Assembly (NCBI RefSeq): GCF_001713475.1
Contig: NZ_CP016499.1
Location: 3,068,501 to 3,132,500, forward strand
Direction of reading: 5' to 3'
DNA from: Agrobacterium sp. RAC06
GTDB taxonomy: Bacteria > Pseudomonadota > Alphaproteobacteria > Rhizobiales > Rhizobiaceae
DNA: 64,000 nt
The notes below the pieces were generated by a model that was not told the DNA's origin, searched no databases, and saw only the letters and a program-made list of their open reading frames with translations. Every line of letters begins with the position of its first letter. Position 1 is the stretch's first letter. Below, piece after piece: positions 10,978 to 19,347 of this stretch. The position numbers were made by a program, and so were the translations under genes.

Positions 10978-11565
10978 CTATACAAGTCTCTTGCGGGCGG
11001 CGAAGTCTGGCTGGGCGAGACGGAATTCGACCAGCGGCGCCATGGCGTTGCGCGCCTTGGAGAACACGTCACTCACGCCGACCGTTTGGAAGCCGCGGGC
11101 TTCCAGCAATCGGAGCGATGCCGCGTTGTCGGCAAAGGCGCCGCCGAAGATTTCGGCACCGCCCATGCGCCGGAAGAAGCGGTCAAGGGCTGCCTCGACG
11201 GCCTCGGACATCAGGCCGCGTCCCCAGTAGAAGCGGTTCAGCCAGTAGCCGATGTGCCAAAGGCCATGGCGGAGCTCCAGGGAGACCACGCCCACATGGA
11301 CGCCATCGAGCGTGATCGCGAAGTGCCAGTCTGGCTTCAGGCCTGACGTCACCATGTTCAACCAGTCGCGTCCGTCCTCGCGATCGTAGGGAACCGGCAC
11401 GCGCGTCAGCATGCGGGCGACCGCGAAATCACTCAGCGAATTCGCAATCGCTTCCGCGTCCTGCATGCGATGCGGACGAAGCACCAGGCGATCCGTTTCG
11501 ATGACCGGGCAGGGTCCGGGCATGGACGTTTCGAGCACCGGTCTTTCTGCAACAAGCGTGCTCAT
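10978..11565 (-). CDS. GNAT family N-acetyltransferase (RimJ/RimL type), copy 1
   Basis: A 195-residue acetyltransferase. RimL-type features are ETDRLVLRPHRMQDAEAI at the N-terminus, the HIGYWLNRFYWGRGLMSEAV acetyl-CoA-binding region, and NAASLRLLEARGFQ. Family members acetylate protein N-termini or small molecules; the substrate here is unknown. Its start overlaps the stop of the second GNAT gene upstream by 4 bases (ATGA), so both are made from one transcript. The two proteins are clearly paralogous. Confidence 0.85.
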   Translation of the reverse strand: MSTLVAERPVLETSMPGPCPVIETDRLVLRPHRMQDAEAIANSLSDFAVARMLTRVPVPYDREDGRDWLNMVTSGLKPDWHFAITLDGVHVGVVSLELRHGLWHIGYWLNRFYWGRGLMSEAVEAALDRFFRRMGGAEIFGGAFADNAASLRLLEARGFQTVGVSDVFSKARNAMAPLVEFRLAQPDFAARKRLV

Positions 11566-12200
11566 CGCATTTCCCCCCAGCTCTTCAAGGACAGCCAGAT
11601 CTTGCGGTCAAGCCGGTACCATTCGACCGGGACTGTTCCGCCCATGGCGAGGTTGCCGACCATGCCTGTTCCCTGGAACTGGAAGCCGCACTTCTGGATG
11701 ACGCGGCGCGAGGCGATGTTCGTCACCCGGCAGCGCGCATCGATGCGGCTCACCCATTCACGGGTGCGGAAGGCCATGTCGATCAGTGCATGGGCCGCTT
11801 CCGTAGCGTAACCCTTGTTCCAGTAGGGTTCCCCCAGCCAGTAACCCATTTCCAGGATGGTATCGTCGGCCGGATTGGGCTCCAGCGCGCAGCAACCGAG
11901 GAACTCGCCGTTGTCCGCTTTGGTGATGGCATAGACGCACTTGCCGATCTCGCCGATATTCGTGCGTCGCACGAAGTCGGCCGCGTCTTTTGCCGTGTAG
12001 GGATGCGGCATGCGCGCCACCATGGTGGCGATGGCGGCGTTGTTGGCGAGATGGGCAAGGGCGTCGATGTCTTCGATGTGGGGTGCGCGCAGGACGAGCC
12101 TTTGCGACAATAAGACAGGGCAATCGCTCCTCGGCCGATCGGGCCTTGGCTGCTCTTCGGGTGACCGTGATTGGTCATCCCTCAACATCAGACTTTGCAT
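11562..12200 (-). CDS. GNAT family N-acetyltransferase (RimJ/RimL type), copy 2
   Basis: A 212-residue paralogue of the adjacent acetyltransferase and the first gene of the pair. Motifs are LLSQRLVLRAPHIEDIDAL, MGYWLGEPYWNKGYATEA and NIASRRVIQKCGFQ. The ATG at 12200 or one four codons later could be used; neither choice affects the domain. A strong terminator lies directly upstream, so the pair has its own promoter, separate from rplU-rpmA. Substrate unknown. Confidence 0.85.
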   Translation of the reverse strand: MQSLMLRDDQSRSPEEQPRPDRPRSDCPVLLSQRLVLRAPHIEDIDALAHLANNAAIATMVARMPHPYTAKDAADFVRRTNIGEIGKCVYAITKADNGEFLGCCALEPNPADDTILEMGYWLGEPYWNKGYATEAAHALIDMAFRTREWVSRIDARCRVTNIASRRVIQKCGFQFQGTGMVGNLAMGGTVPVEWYRLDRKIWLSLKSWGEMR

Positions 12201-12224
12201 GGTTCAGTCTCCTTCGTTGGACAA

Positions 12225-12262
12225 GAAAAAAGGGGAGATGGCGCCCCATCTCCCCTTTTTTC
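12225..12262. terminator. Strong bidirectional rho-independent terminator
   Basis: A 17-bp perfect inverted repeat (GAAAAAAGGGGAGATGG with its complement, 4-base loop). The A/T ends of the stem provide a T-run on either strand. It ends the rplU-rpmA transcript (minus strand) before the GNAT genes. Confidence 0.9.
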
Positions 12263-12324
12263 TAGACTGAACCTGATGCGGTCAGCCGGGTCGATGAGAC
12301 GCCGGCTGTTAAACGCTACCGGCT

Positions 12325-12594
12325 TTATTCTGCTGCTTCGGCTTTCGGCATTACGGACACGTATACCTTGCCGTTCGCCTTGGTACGGTAGTTCACATTG
12401 CCAGCCGTGAGTGCAAAGAGGGTATGGTCCTTGCCCATGCCGACGTTTGCGTCCGGATGCCACTGGGTGCCGCGCTGACGCACGATGATGTTGCCCGGAA
12501 TGACGACTTCGCCACCGAACTTCTTCACGCCGAGGCGCTTGGAATTGGAATCGCGACCGTTGCGCGAGGAACCGCCAGCTTTTTTGTGTGCCAT
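12325..12594 (-). CDS. rpmA: 50S ribosomal protein L27
   Basis: An 89-residue L27 beginning [20 protein letters not shown], the highly conserved N-terminus that reaches the peptidyl transferase centre. The start is fixed by this sequence. The standard partner rplU lies 33 bases upstream on the same strand, and a strong terminator follows. Confidence 0.98.
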   Translation of the reverse strand: MAHKKAGGSSRNGRDSNSKRLGVKKFGGEVVIPGNIIVRQRGTQWHPDANVGMGKDHTLFALTAGNVNYRTKANGKVYVSVMPKAEAAE

Positions 12595-12627
12595 TGGATT
12601 GCTCCTTTAAACCTAGTTATCAGCGTT

Positions 12628-12942
12628 TCAGGCTGCGACGATGTCGGTGATGCGCACCACGGTGTGGTGCTGACGATGGCCGCGCGAACGCTTGGAGTTC
12701 TGACGACGACGCTTCTTGAAGGCGATGACCTTCTTGCCGCGGGTCTGTTCGACCACTTCGGCCGTAACCTTGGCGCCAGCCACGAAGGGCGCGCCGATGG
12801 TTGCGGTTTCGCCTTCGCCGACGACGAGGATCTCGGTGAATTCGATGGTTGCGCCAGCTTCGGCTTCCAGCTTTTCGATGGTCAGCACGTCGTTGGCGTT
12901 AACGCGGTACTGCTTACCGCCGGTCTTGATGACTGCGAACAT
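12628..12942 (-). CDS. rplU: 50S ribosomal protein L21
   Basis: A 104-residue L21 starting [14 protein letters not shown], with the conserved [21 protein letters not shown] basic region near the C-terminus. It is the first gene of the rplU-rpmA operon. A leader of about 140 bases with two hairpins separates it from a good promoter upstream. Confidence 0.98.
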   Translation of the reverse strand: MFAVIKTGGKQYRVNANDVLTIEKLEAEAGATIEFTEILVVGEGETATIGAPFVAGAKVTAEVVEQTRGKKVIAFKKRRRQNSKRSRGHRQHHTVVRITDIVAA

Positions 12943-13084
12943 TTTTTATCCTTTCATGTTCGTTCCGGCTCTCCCCTTGCGAGGGGCCGTCTTTTTGCCA
13001 GTCGGAGGAGCAGGATGTTGATCCCGCCGGTTCACTTCGCAGATAGCGAAGAACGAAAGGCGCACGTCACGCACGCTTTTAGTC
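12943..13084 (-). other. 5' leader of rplU with two hairpins
   Basis: The untranslated leader predicted from the promoter at 13091-13119. On the minus strand it contains a 6-bp perfect hairpin (CTTCGC...GCGAAG, 13035-13051) and then a CCCCT/AGGGG hairpin near 12975-12990, before the rplU start. It could be an autoregulatory site for L21, as known for other ribosomal operons, but no specific family was recognised. Confidence 0.4.
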
Positions 13085-13090
13085 GAGCGT

Positions 13091-13119
13091 CGCATACGTG
13101 AGGCCCTGCGGGGTGTCAA
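13091..13119 (-). promoter_or_regulatory. Sigma-70 type promoter of rplU-rpmA
   Basis: On the minus strand a perfect TTGACA -35 (13114-13119) is followed by 17 bases and a TATGCG -10 (13091-13096). This gives a transcript start near 13084 and a leader of about 140 bases before rplU. Confidence 0.7.
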
Positions 13120-13151
13120 GACAAAAGCCGGAAAAACCGTCACATTCGCTC

Positions 13152-13180
13152 TTGCATGGGGGGTGAGTTGCCGCTATGAG
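13152..13180 (+). promoter_or_regulatory. Promoter of the tRNA-Ser gene
   Basis: TTGCAT (13152-13157), a 17-base spacer and TATGAG (13175-13180), followed by a GC-rich start region typical of stable-RNA promoters. The predicted start is about 30 bases before the tRNA. Confidence 0.6.
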
Positions 13181-13215
13181 ACAGCCCGCGCCATCGAGCG
13201 CCGACCAATGTGACC

Positions 13216-13302
13216 GGAGAGGTGGCTGAGTGGTCGAAAGCACCGCACTCGAAATGCGGCATACTCGCAAGGGTATCGTGGGTTCGAATCCCACCATCAC
13301 TC
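13216..13302 (+). tRNA. tRNA-Ser(CGA), acceptor stem imperfect
   Basis: A class II tRNA. The D arm is normal, the anticodon stem is CCGCA/TGCGG with loop CTCGAAA (anticodon CGA, reads UCG), the long variable arm has a 6-bp stem with a GCAA loop, and the T arm is GTGGG/CCCAC. The 5' acceptor strand is GGAGAGG, but the 3' strand reads CATCACT instead of the expected CCTCTCC. That leaves two unpaired positions (3-70 and 6-67) and a G-T at the first pair. No CCA is encoded. The last 6 bases overlap the 3' end of phnN on the other strand. The body of the tRNA is certain; whether the acceptor end is functional is not. Confidence 0.85.
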
Positions 13303-13893
13303 ACTGTGCAACAATCCCTCGATCAATTGCACAAGCTCGTTGCCAGCCAGTTCCAGATCACCACTGTTGTCGATGTTGATGACTTTCAGATCTGTGGGGA
13401 GGGGGGCAGTGGTTCGGGTGAGGCGTGCTTCGATTTCCGTGGTCGTCTCGCGCCCGCGGGCTGCGAGGCGCTTTGCGAGAACGTCGGCGCGTGCGGTCAC
13501 GTTGACCACCACGAGATTGGGGAAGGCCGCGTGGACGCTTGCAAGGGCGGAGCGGGATCCGTTGACGATCAAGGTGCGTCCTTGAGCGAGGTCCGTACGG
13601 ACATCGAGCGGAATGCCGTAGCCAAGGCCGTGGGCGTTCCAGCTCACGGCAAATGCTCCGGAGCTGACAAGCCGATCGAAAGTTTCGGGGCTGACAGCGT
13701 CATGGACTTCGCCGCCGGTGTCTTCGGGGCGCGTAATGGTCCGTCGCACAAAGCGGACGTCATCCCGGTCGGTGAAGTGTCGGCGGGCAATGTCCAGGAG
13801 GCTGTCCTTGCCCACCCCGCTCGGGCCGACGACGACGACGAGAGTTCCGGTGGCTTTCTCCAAAGATGCGTTTGCTACGGCATGCGTCATCAT
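13297..13893 (-). CDS. phnN: Ribose 1,5-bisphosphokinase
   Basis: A 198-residue P-loop kinase (guanylate-kinase-like fold) that turns ribose 1,5-bisphosphate into PRPP, the last step of the C-P lyase pathway. Walker A is GPSGVGKDS near residues 17-25. The start at 13893 overlaps the phnM stop codon (ATGA); a longer frame begins inside phnM and is less likely. It is the last gene of the minus-strand phn operon and its stop codon falls inside the 3' end of the tRNA-Ser gene. Confidence 0.92.
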   Translation of the reverse strand: MMTHAVANASLEKATGTLVVVVGPSGVGKDSLLDIARRHFTDRDDVRFVRRTITRPEDTGGEVHDAVSPETFDRLVSSGAFAVSWNAHGLGYGIPLDVRTDLAQGRTLIVNGSRSALASVHAAFPNLVVVNVTARADVLAKRLAARGRETTTEIEARLTRTTAPLPTDLKVINIDNSGDLELAGNELVQLIEGLLHSE

Positions 13894-15026
13894 GCGACCC
13901 GCCGCCCTTCTCGCCACACGGCGCGGATCACCGGCACGCCTTCGTCACGGCGCACACGCACGAGATCTGCGCGAAGGCCCGTGGCGATCCGCCCCCGGTC
14001 GTCAAGGCTCACCGTCCGCGCCGGCGTCGCCGTCACCATGGCGATCGCCTGGGGCAGAGAGATGCCGTCTATCTCATCGGCCAGCACGAAGCTCGCATGC
14101 AGCAGGCTCAGCGGCACGTAATCGGACGAGAGGACGTCGAGCACACCGCGCTTGGCAAGATCACGGGCTGCGATGTTGCCGGAATGCGACTTGCCGCGGA
14201 CGACGTTGGGGGCGCCCATCAGCACGCTCATGCCTGATTGGTGCGAGGCTTCCGCGGCTTCGATGCTGGTCGGGAATTCGGCGAGCTTGACGCCATGACC
14301 CTTGGCTTCCTCGACATGGGCGAGCGTCGCGTCGTCATGGCTTGCGACCGTGATTCCGCGCTCGGCGCAGGACCTCGCGAGAGTGTCGCGATGCAGGGCT
14401 GAGTAACGCTCGGAGAGCGAAAGCCGGCTTTCGACGAAGCGGGCGAATTGCTCGTCGGTCAGGCCGCGTTTGGTCTTGTAGTACAGCGTGTACTGTTCCA
14501 TCGTCTGGAACTGACGCTGGCCCGGGGAATGGTCCATCAGCGAGACGAGACGCACATGCGGATCGTTCTCGAAGTCAGCGAAATGCTCGAGCACGTTGTC
14601 GGAGGCAACTTCGCAGCGCAGGTGGATCAGGTGCTCCGCCCGCAGCCGGTCGTCGCGTTCGGCCGCCTGTATGGCATCCGCCATGTCGCGCATCTCGCCC
14701 TTGTCGAAGCCGCCATCCTCGTCGGAGCCCATGCGCAGGCAATCGAAGACGGTGGTGATGCCCGAGGTGACGATCTGCGCATCATGGGCCTGAATGGCCG
14801 AGGTCATGTGCCAGCGCACGCCGGGGCGGGGTGAATAATGCGATTCCAGGTGATCGGTGTGAAGCTCGACCAGGCCGGGGATCAGGTAATCGCCGCCAAA
14901 GTCCTCGCCGCTGCGGCTCGAACCTTCGTCGATCGCGGCGATACGACCGTTACGGATCACCACGCTGCCGTCGACAATCCGGTCTTCGAGAACGATGCGG
15001 GCATTGGAAAAGATCTGTTCGGACAT
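13890..15026 (-). CDS. phnM: Alpha-D-ribose 1-methylphosphonate 5-triphosphate diphosphatase
   Basis: A 378-residue amidohydrolase that removes pyrophosphate from ribose-1-alkylphosphonate 5-triphosphate, giving the substrate of the C-P lyase. Metal-binding motifs of the amidohydrolase fold are visible: LVELHTDHLESH, the HDAQIVTSGITTVFD region, and ASHDD and SSDYVPLSLL further on. Length is normal. It lies 4 bases after the DUF1045 gene and overlaps phnN. Confidence 0.95.
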   Translation of the reverse strand: MSEQIFSNARIVLEDRIVDGSVVIRNGRIAAIDEGSSRSGEDFGGDYLIPGLVELHTDHLESHYSPRPGVRWHMTSAIQAHDAQIVTSGITTVFDCLRMGSDEDGGFDKGEMRDMADAIQAAERDDRLRAEHLIHLRCEVASDNVLEHFADFENDPHVRLVSLMDHSPGQRQFQTMEQYTLYYKTKRGLTDEQFARFVESRLSLSERYSALHRDTLARSCAERGITVASHDDATLAHVEEAKGHGVKLAEFPTSIEAAEASHQSGMSVLMGAPNVVRGKSHSGNIAARDLAKRGVLDVLSSDYVPLSLLHASFVLADEIDGISLPQAIAMVTATPARTVSLDDRGRIATGLRADLVRVRRDEGVPVIRAVWREGRRVA

Positions 15027-15030
15027 GGGA

Positions 15031-15732
15031 TCAGCCGTTTTGTTGGGCGGCCTTTAAAGGCAGCCATGAATGGACAAGGAAGGGGGCGCCACGCTCAGGC
15101 TCAACAAAGAGCGCGAGGCCATCGATCCGGAGGGGGCGGCCGTTGAATTCGGCGAAGCGGAGGTTGAGCACATTGGCCATGGCAGGCGACTGGGCGTCGG
15201 ATACAGGCCCGGTCAACGTCATGTGGAAACGGAACTCGTCAAAGACATAAGGATAGCCCCAGCGCATCAGGTTTTCGCGCTGGCGCGGAGGCAGGCCGTC
15301 CGGCTTGCGCCTTTCGATATCTGCCTGCGAGAGCGGCGCGCGGAAGGGCTCGAATGCCTCGACGACACTGGCAGCGAACGTCTGCAGAGGCGCATGCTGC
15401 CGTTCCGGAACCAGGGCGAAGAATGGCCCAAGCTGGCCGATGATAACGGAGGGGACTTCCAAGGACGCGGTTTTCGCGGCGAACGCGGCAAACTCGGCAA
15501 GCAAATCGGCTTCGCTCACGCCTTCGGCCAGGTGAAAGGGCGCCTTGAGCGTCGCGTGAAAGCCGTATCGCCGGGGATCGGCCGTCAGGGCATCCAGGTC
15601 TTCCGCCGGAAAATCCGTTTCGGCCGTTCTTGGATGCTCAATCCCGGTGAAGGCATCGCGTCCCAGCCAAGCCGCTGCCGTCTGGCTCAGCGGTGCGTCG
15701 GCGCAGGGTGCGAAGTATAGGGCGTAACGCAA
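15031..15732 (-). CDS. Phosphonate-operon DUF1045 protein, 2H phosphoesterase-like
   Basis: A 233-residue member of the DUF1045 family found inside phn operons. Two HxT motifs, YGFHATLKAPF (near residue 60) and FRFHMTLTGPV (near residue 178), are the signature of 2H phosphoesterases such as RNA ligase-like cyclic phosphodiesterases. No phnP is seen in this locus. An attractive inference is that this protein opens the 1,2-cyclic phosphate made by the C-P lyase, but that is not proven from sequence. It is located between phnE and phnM, same strand, with short gaps. Confidence 0.85.
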   Translation of the reverse strand: MRYALYFAPCADAPLSQTAAAWLGRDAFTGIEHPRTAETDFPAEDLDALTADPRRYGFHATLKAPFHLAEGVSEADLLAEFAAFAAKTASLEVPSVIIGQLGPFFALVPERQHAPLQTFAASVVEAFEPFRAPLSQADIERRKPDGLPPRQRENLMRWGYPYVFDEFRFHMTLTGPVSDAQSPAMANVLNLRFAEFNGRPLRIDGLALFVEPERGAPFLVHSWLPLKAAQQNG

Positions 15733-15784
15733 GGGTATGTCTTTCGTGTGTAGTGGCGCGGAAACGGACCCCGCGCCCTAAGAA

Positions 15785-17311
15785 TCAGTGGCGGCTCTTT
15801 CCCATCAGGCGTGAGCGCAGGCTATTGGAGATGGCATCGAAAATGAACACCACGATCAGGATCAGGAGCACCATGTAGGCGACATTTTCCCAGTCGGAAT
15901 TGGTGCGCATGGCCTCCCAGAGTTTGAGGCCGATGCCACCTGCGCCGACCGCGCCGATGATGGTTGCCGATCGGGTGTTCGATTCCCAAAAATAGAGGGC
16001 CTGGGAGGCGAAAACCGGCATCACCTGCGGCAATACACCGAAGCGCTGGACGGCCGCTGCCGGTGCTCCGACCGACTTCACCCCTTCGCGCTGCTTGTCG
16101 TCGATGTTCTCCAGCGCCTCGGCATAAAGCTTGCCGAGCGTGCCGGTGTCGGTGACGAAGATTGCCGAGATGCCGGCAAGCGGCCCAGGGCCAAAGGCGC
16201 GGGTGAAGAACAGCGCCCAGATCAGCATGTCGACCGACCGGACGAAGTCGAAGAAGCGCTTGGTGATCTGGTTCACCGGTCGATTGCGGGTGATGTTGCG
16301 CGCCGCAATGAAGGACAGCGGGAAGGCGACCAGCATGGCGAGCAGCGTACCCATGAAGGCCATGACGATGGTCTGCAAGAGCTTGGTCCAGACGTCCAGA
16401 TGCTGCCAGGAGGCATTGTAGAGGATGTTGTTCCAGGCGAGTGCCAGGTTGCTCATCTTCGGATCGATGCGTTCGCCGGATGTTATTGTCTGCCAGACTT
16501 CACCCGAAGAGAGACCGAAGAAGGGCGAGTTGGTATCAAAGATGAAATTCTCCCAGCCGAAGAACCGCTTGCGGACGCGGACGCGATCCGAGGAGACGTC
16601 GAGCCAGCCGGCCGAGCCGAAATAGGCGATCACGCGGCCGCCTTCGAGGCGCTGCTCCACCCAGTCGGGACGTGCGCCTTCGACCGTCACGGTGTCCCTG
16701 GCGGGATCGAGCAACAGGGTCACTGTTTCTTCGCCGCGAACAAGTGTGACGCGATCACCGGCAATGTCGATACGGGCCGTGCCGGAGAGTGCCACCTGTG
16801 CTTCGGTGATCACTTCCTCGGAGGTTGCTTGAGCTGCGGCGACATTGGTCTCGATGCTCGCGGCCCCAGTTGATGCCTGCGGCGTGGGAGACGTCATGAA
16901 ACTGAAGGTCGAGCTCGGCGTGGCGGTCGCCGGGGCCGGCGCCGCGGCTGCAGGGGCCTGCGGCTCGGCCCGGGTGATCGTTTCGCGTTTCGTCTCGATC
17001 CAGTCCGGGTTCGGGTTTGGTCCGATGGGATCGAAGCGCGGATAATTGATCGTCAACGCTCCGTCGCGGTCGATTTCGAATTCCGGGCGTATCTCGTAAG
17101 AGACCCAGTCGGCAAGGTAGTTGCCGGCGATGCCCCAATTGGCCTCCGACATCGTTTTGCCAATGGCGAAGAACCACCAGCAAAAGAGGAAGTAAAAGGC
17201 CAGGATGCCGAGCGAAGCCGGAATGCGATAGCGTTGCCAGAGGCTGCGCTCCAGCACCTGCGGATAGCGTTCGGCCAGACGGTTCAGTTCGGCAGCGTTC
17301 ATCATGGACAT
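15785..17311 (-). CDS. phnE: Phosphonate ABC transporter permease, long form
   Basis: A 508-residue PhnE-type permease, nearly twice the usual size. The first membrane segment is at about 30-52. Then comes an insert of roughly 200 residues (about 70-260) made of an Ala/Pro/Thr-rich linker and a soluble domain. The normal PhnE core follows (about 270-505), with membrane segments and the EAA-type loop GVKSVGAPAAAVQRFGVLPQ. It pairs with the shorter PhnE upstream to form the channel of the PhnCDE importer. The start at 17311 is 7 bases after that gene; an ATG two codons later is equally possible. Confidence 0.9.
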   Translation of the reverse strand: MSMMNAAELNRLAERYPQVLERSLWQRYRIPASLGILAFYFLFCWWFFAIGKTMSEANWGIAGNYLADWVSYEIRPEFEIDRDGALTINYPRFDPIGPNPNPDWIETKRETITRAEPQAPAAAAPAPATATPSSTFSFMTSPTPQASTGAASIETNVAAAQATSEEVITEAQVALSGTARIDIAGDRVTLVRGEETVTLLLDPARDTVTVEGARPDWVEQRLEGGRVIAYFGSAGWLDVSSDRVRVRKRFFGWENFIFDTNSPFFGLSSGEVWQTITSGERIDPKMSNLALAWNNILYNASWQHLDVWTKLLQTIVMAFMGTLLAMLVAFPLSFIAARNITRNRPVNQITKRFFDFVRSVDMLIWALFFTRAFGPGPLAGISAIFVTDTGTLGKLYAEALENIDDKQREGVKSVGAPAAAVQRFGVLPQVMPVFASQALYFWESNTRSATIIGAVGAGGIGLKLWEAMRTNSDWENVAYMVLLILIVVFIFDAISNSLRSRLMGKSRH

Positions 17312-17318
17312 CGAAACC

Positions 17319-18284
17319 TCACGTGACCGACTGGAAAGACTGCTCGCCGACGAGCTTGCGGCGCAGCCATGCGGAGAACTGGTCGACGGCGATGACTGTC
17401 GACAAAAGGAGAAGGATGATTGCGAGGGTCTTTGCCTCGTGGCCCTGACCGATCGACAGGCGCAGGGCTTCGCCGATGCCGCCGCCGCCGACAGCGCCGA
17501 TGATCGTGGAGGCGCGCACGTTGATTTCTATGCGCAGCAGGAAGTAGCTCATGAAGTTCGGCATGACCTGAGGCGTGATGGCAAACCAGACGCGCTCGAA
17601 CCAGTTAGCGCCGACGGCACGCAGCCCTTCGTCAGGCCGCATGTCGGCATTCTCTATGACTTCGAAGAACATCTTGCCGAGTGCGCCGATGGTGTGGATC
17701 GTCACCGCGATGATCGCAGGGATGGGACCAAGCGAAAGGATGGCCAGGAAGAAGCCTGCGATGACCACTTCCGGAAAGGCGCGCAGGATCTCCATGAAAC
17801 GACGAACCGGCCAGCGGATCCAGGCGCTCGGCATGGTGTTCTTGGCTGCAAGGAAGGCAAGTGCATAGCCGAAGATCATCGCGATCACAGTGGACAGGAG
17901 CGCGATATTCACCGTCTCCAGCATCTTGTGGAAGTATTCGGGGATGTAGAGGCTGTCGGTGATGTAGAACCGACCCTCCGGATAATTGTATTTCAAGCTG
18001 CCGTCGTCATAGGGGGAGGGCAGGTCGAACAGGGCCCGCCATATCTCCCAACCGTCGCGGGGGACGAGTTCGCCCACGAAGTCAAAAAGGTAGGGCAGGC
18101 GGTCGAAGAACTTGCCGGCATTGGTGTCGTTGGCGAACCAGAGCGAACCGGTCACGGCGAGGAGCAGGATCACGGCGCCAAGGCCGGTATAGATGCGCCG
18201 TTTCGCCGCCAGTTCCTGCCAATGGCGCTCGACGACCGCGCCGCGCTCGCTCAGGGTGGGCTGTGTCGCCGTCATGGCCATCAC
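17319..18284 (-). CDS. phnE: Phosphonate ABC transporter permease, short form
   Basis: A 321-residue inner-membrane permease of the phosphonate importer. The first membrane segment is near residues 34-54 and the core has about five more. The EAA-type loop GLRAVGANWFERVWFAITPQ contacts the ATPase PhnC. It lies downstream of phnD and directly before the long PhnE. Confidence 0.93.
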   Translation of the reverse strand: MMAMTATQPTLSERGAVVERHWQELAAKRRIYTGLGAVILLLAVTGSLWFANDTNAGKFFDRLPYLFDFVGELVPRDGWEIWRALFDLPSPYDDGSLKYNYPEGRFYITDSLYIPEYFHKMLETVNIALLSTVIAMIFGYALAFLAAKNTMPSAWIRWPVRRFMEILRAFPEVVIAGFFLAILSLGPIPAIIAVTIHTIGALGKMFFEVIENADMRPDEGLRAVGANWFERVWFAITPQVMPNFMSYFLLRIEINVRASTIIGAVGGGGIGEALRLSIGQGHEAKTLAIILLLLSTVIAVDQFSAWLRRKLVGEQSFQSVT

Positions 18285-18315
18285 CGCAAATCCTTTGGAA
18301 AAGACTTCAAGGAAA

Positions 18316-18344
18316 GACCGCCGGCGGTGTCCCGGCCGGCGGTC
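18316..18344 (-). terminator. Intercistronic hairpin after phnD
   Basis: A 10-bp perfect stem (GACCGCCGGC with its complement, 9-base loop) lies between phnD and phnE. There is no T-tract on the minus strand. Such hairpins often protect the mRNA of the abundant binding protein or reduce expression of the permease genes. Confidence 0.55.
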
Positions 18345-18363
18345 CTATTGGTTTCGTCAGCGA

Positions 18364-19269
18364 TCAGCCGCCGATGGTTGCCTTGCGGGCATCGATGATC
18401 GGCTTGTAGAAGTCGACGGTGACGTCGGTGTAGCCCTTGAAATCGCCGCCCTGGACAGCCGAGAAGCAGGCCGGGTCGGAGGTCGGCAGTTCCATCATGA
18501 ACTGCTTGAACTTCATCTTCATGTCCTCGTTCATCGAGGTGCGAACGACGATCGGGCCGTTCGGGATCAGCGGGGACTTCCAGACTTCGACGAGGTCGTC
18601 CATGTTCAGGACGCCCTTGTCGACCATCTTGCGCAGGTTGCCAGAAGAGTAACCGTCCTTGAAATCGCCAACGCCCGAACCCCAGGTGGTGCCGACGTCG
18701 AAGGTGCCCTTGACGACTTCGAGAACAAGGTTCTCATGGCCGCCGCCGAAGCCGGTGGAGGCGACGACCTGATCAACCGGAGCGCCGAGGGCTTCCGGCA
18801 GGGTGACGAGGGGGACGAGATAGCCGGAGGTCGAGTCCGCATCGGCATAGCCGAGCTTCTTGCCCTTGATGTCTTCGATCTTGGTGATGCCCGAATCCTT
18901 GCGGGCAACCATGATCGAGTAGTAGCCGCTGGAACCGTCGGTCTGGACGGTGGTCAGGATCGGCTCGACGGCGTCTTCCTTGGCGAGGTAGACCTTGGCG
19001 AAGGCCGAGGCGCCGAGTTCGGCGTAATCGAGCGTGCCGCCGAGCAGGCCCTGAACGACGCCATCATAATCGGCGGCCGGGAAGAGCGAGACCTTCTCGA
19101 CGCCGAGAGCGGCCGGGAGCTTTTCGGTCATGCACTGGAAATTGCGCAGACGGTCGGCTTCGTTTTCGCCGCCGAGAATACCGATGCGGAATTCCTTGAG
19201 GTCTTCGGCATGGACGCCGGAAGCCAGAGCAACGAGAGCCGCCGTGGCGAGCAGGGTCTTCTTCAACAT
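18364..19269 (-). CDS. phnD: Phosphonate ABC transporter substrate-binding protein
   Basis: A 301-residue periplasmic binding protein. A cleavable signal peptide (residues 1-21, ending GVHA) is followed by a PhnD domain starting EFRIGILGGENE. It also shows SGYLVPLVTLPEALG, and the VGTTWGSGVGDFKDG segment in place of the usual AG-type loop. It delivers alkylphosphonates (in rhizobial relatives, PhoCDET-type systems also carry phosphate) to the two PhnE permeases. It lies 78 bases after phnC. Confidence 0.93.
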   Translation of the reverse strand: MLKKTLLATAALVALASGVHAEDLKEFRIGILGGENEADRLRNFQCMTEKLPAALGVEKVSLFPAADYDGVVQGLLGGTLDYAELGASAFAKVYLAKEDAVEPILTTVQTDGSSGYYSIMVARKDSGITKIEDIKGKKLGYADADSTSGYLVPLVTLPEALGAPVDQVVASTGFGGGHENLVLEVVKGTFDVGTTWGSGVGDFKDGYSSGNLRKMVDKGVLNMDDLVEVWKSPLIPNGPIVVRTSMNEDMKMKFKQFMMELPTSDPACFSAVQGGDFKGYTDVTVDFYKPIIDARKATIGG

Positions 19270-19347
19270 GAGTGCATCTCCTGTTTCGTAGGATGAGGGA
19301 GTGTCTTTCGGTATTGCCCTTGTCGCAGGGCCAGCGATCTTCGTGGC

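Noticed and set aside
13079..13300. Small minus-strand frame of 73 codons over the tRNA-Ser
   Set aside because: It is the reverse complement of the tRNA and promoter; such tRNA-shadow proteins are a known annotation artefact.
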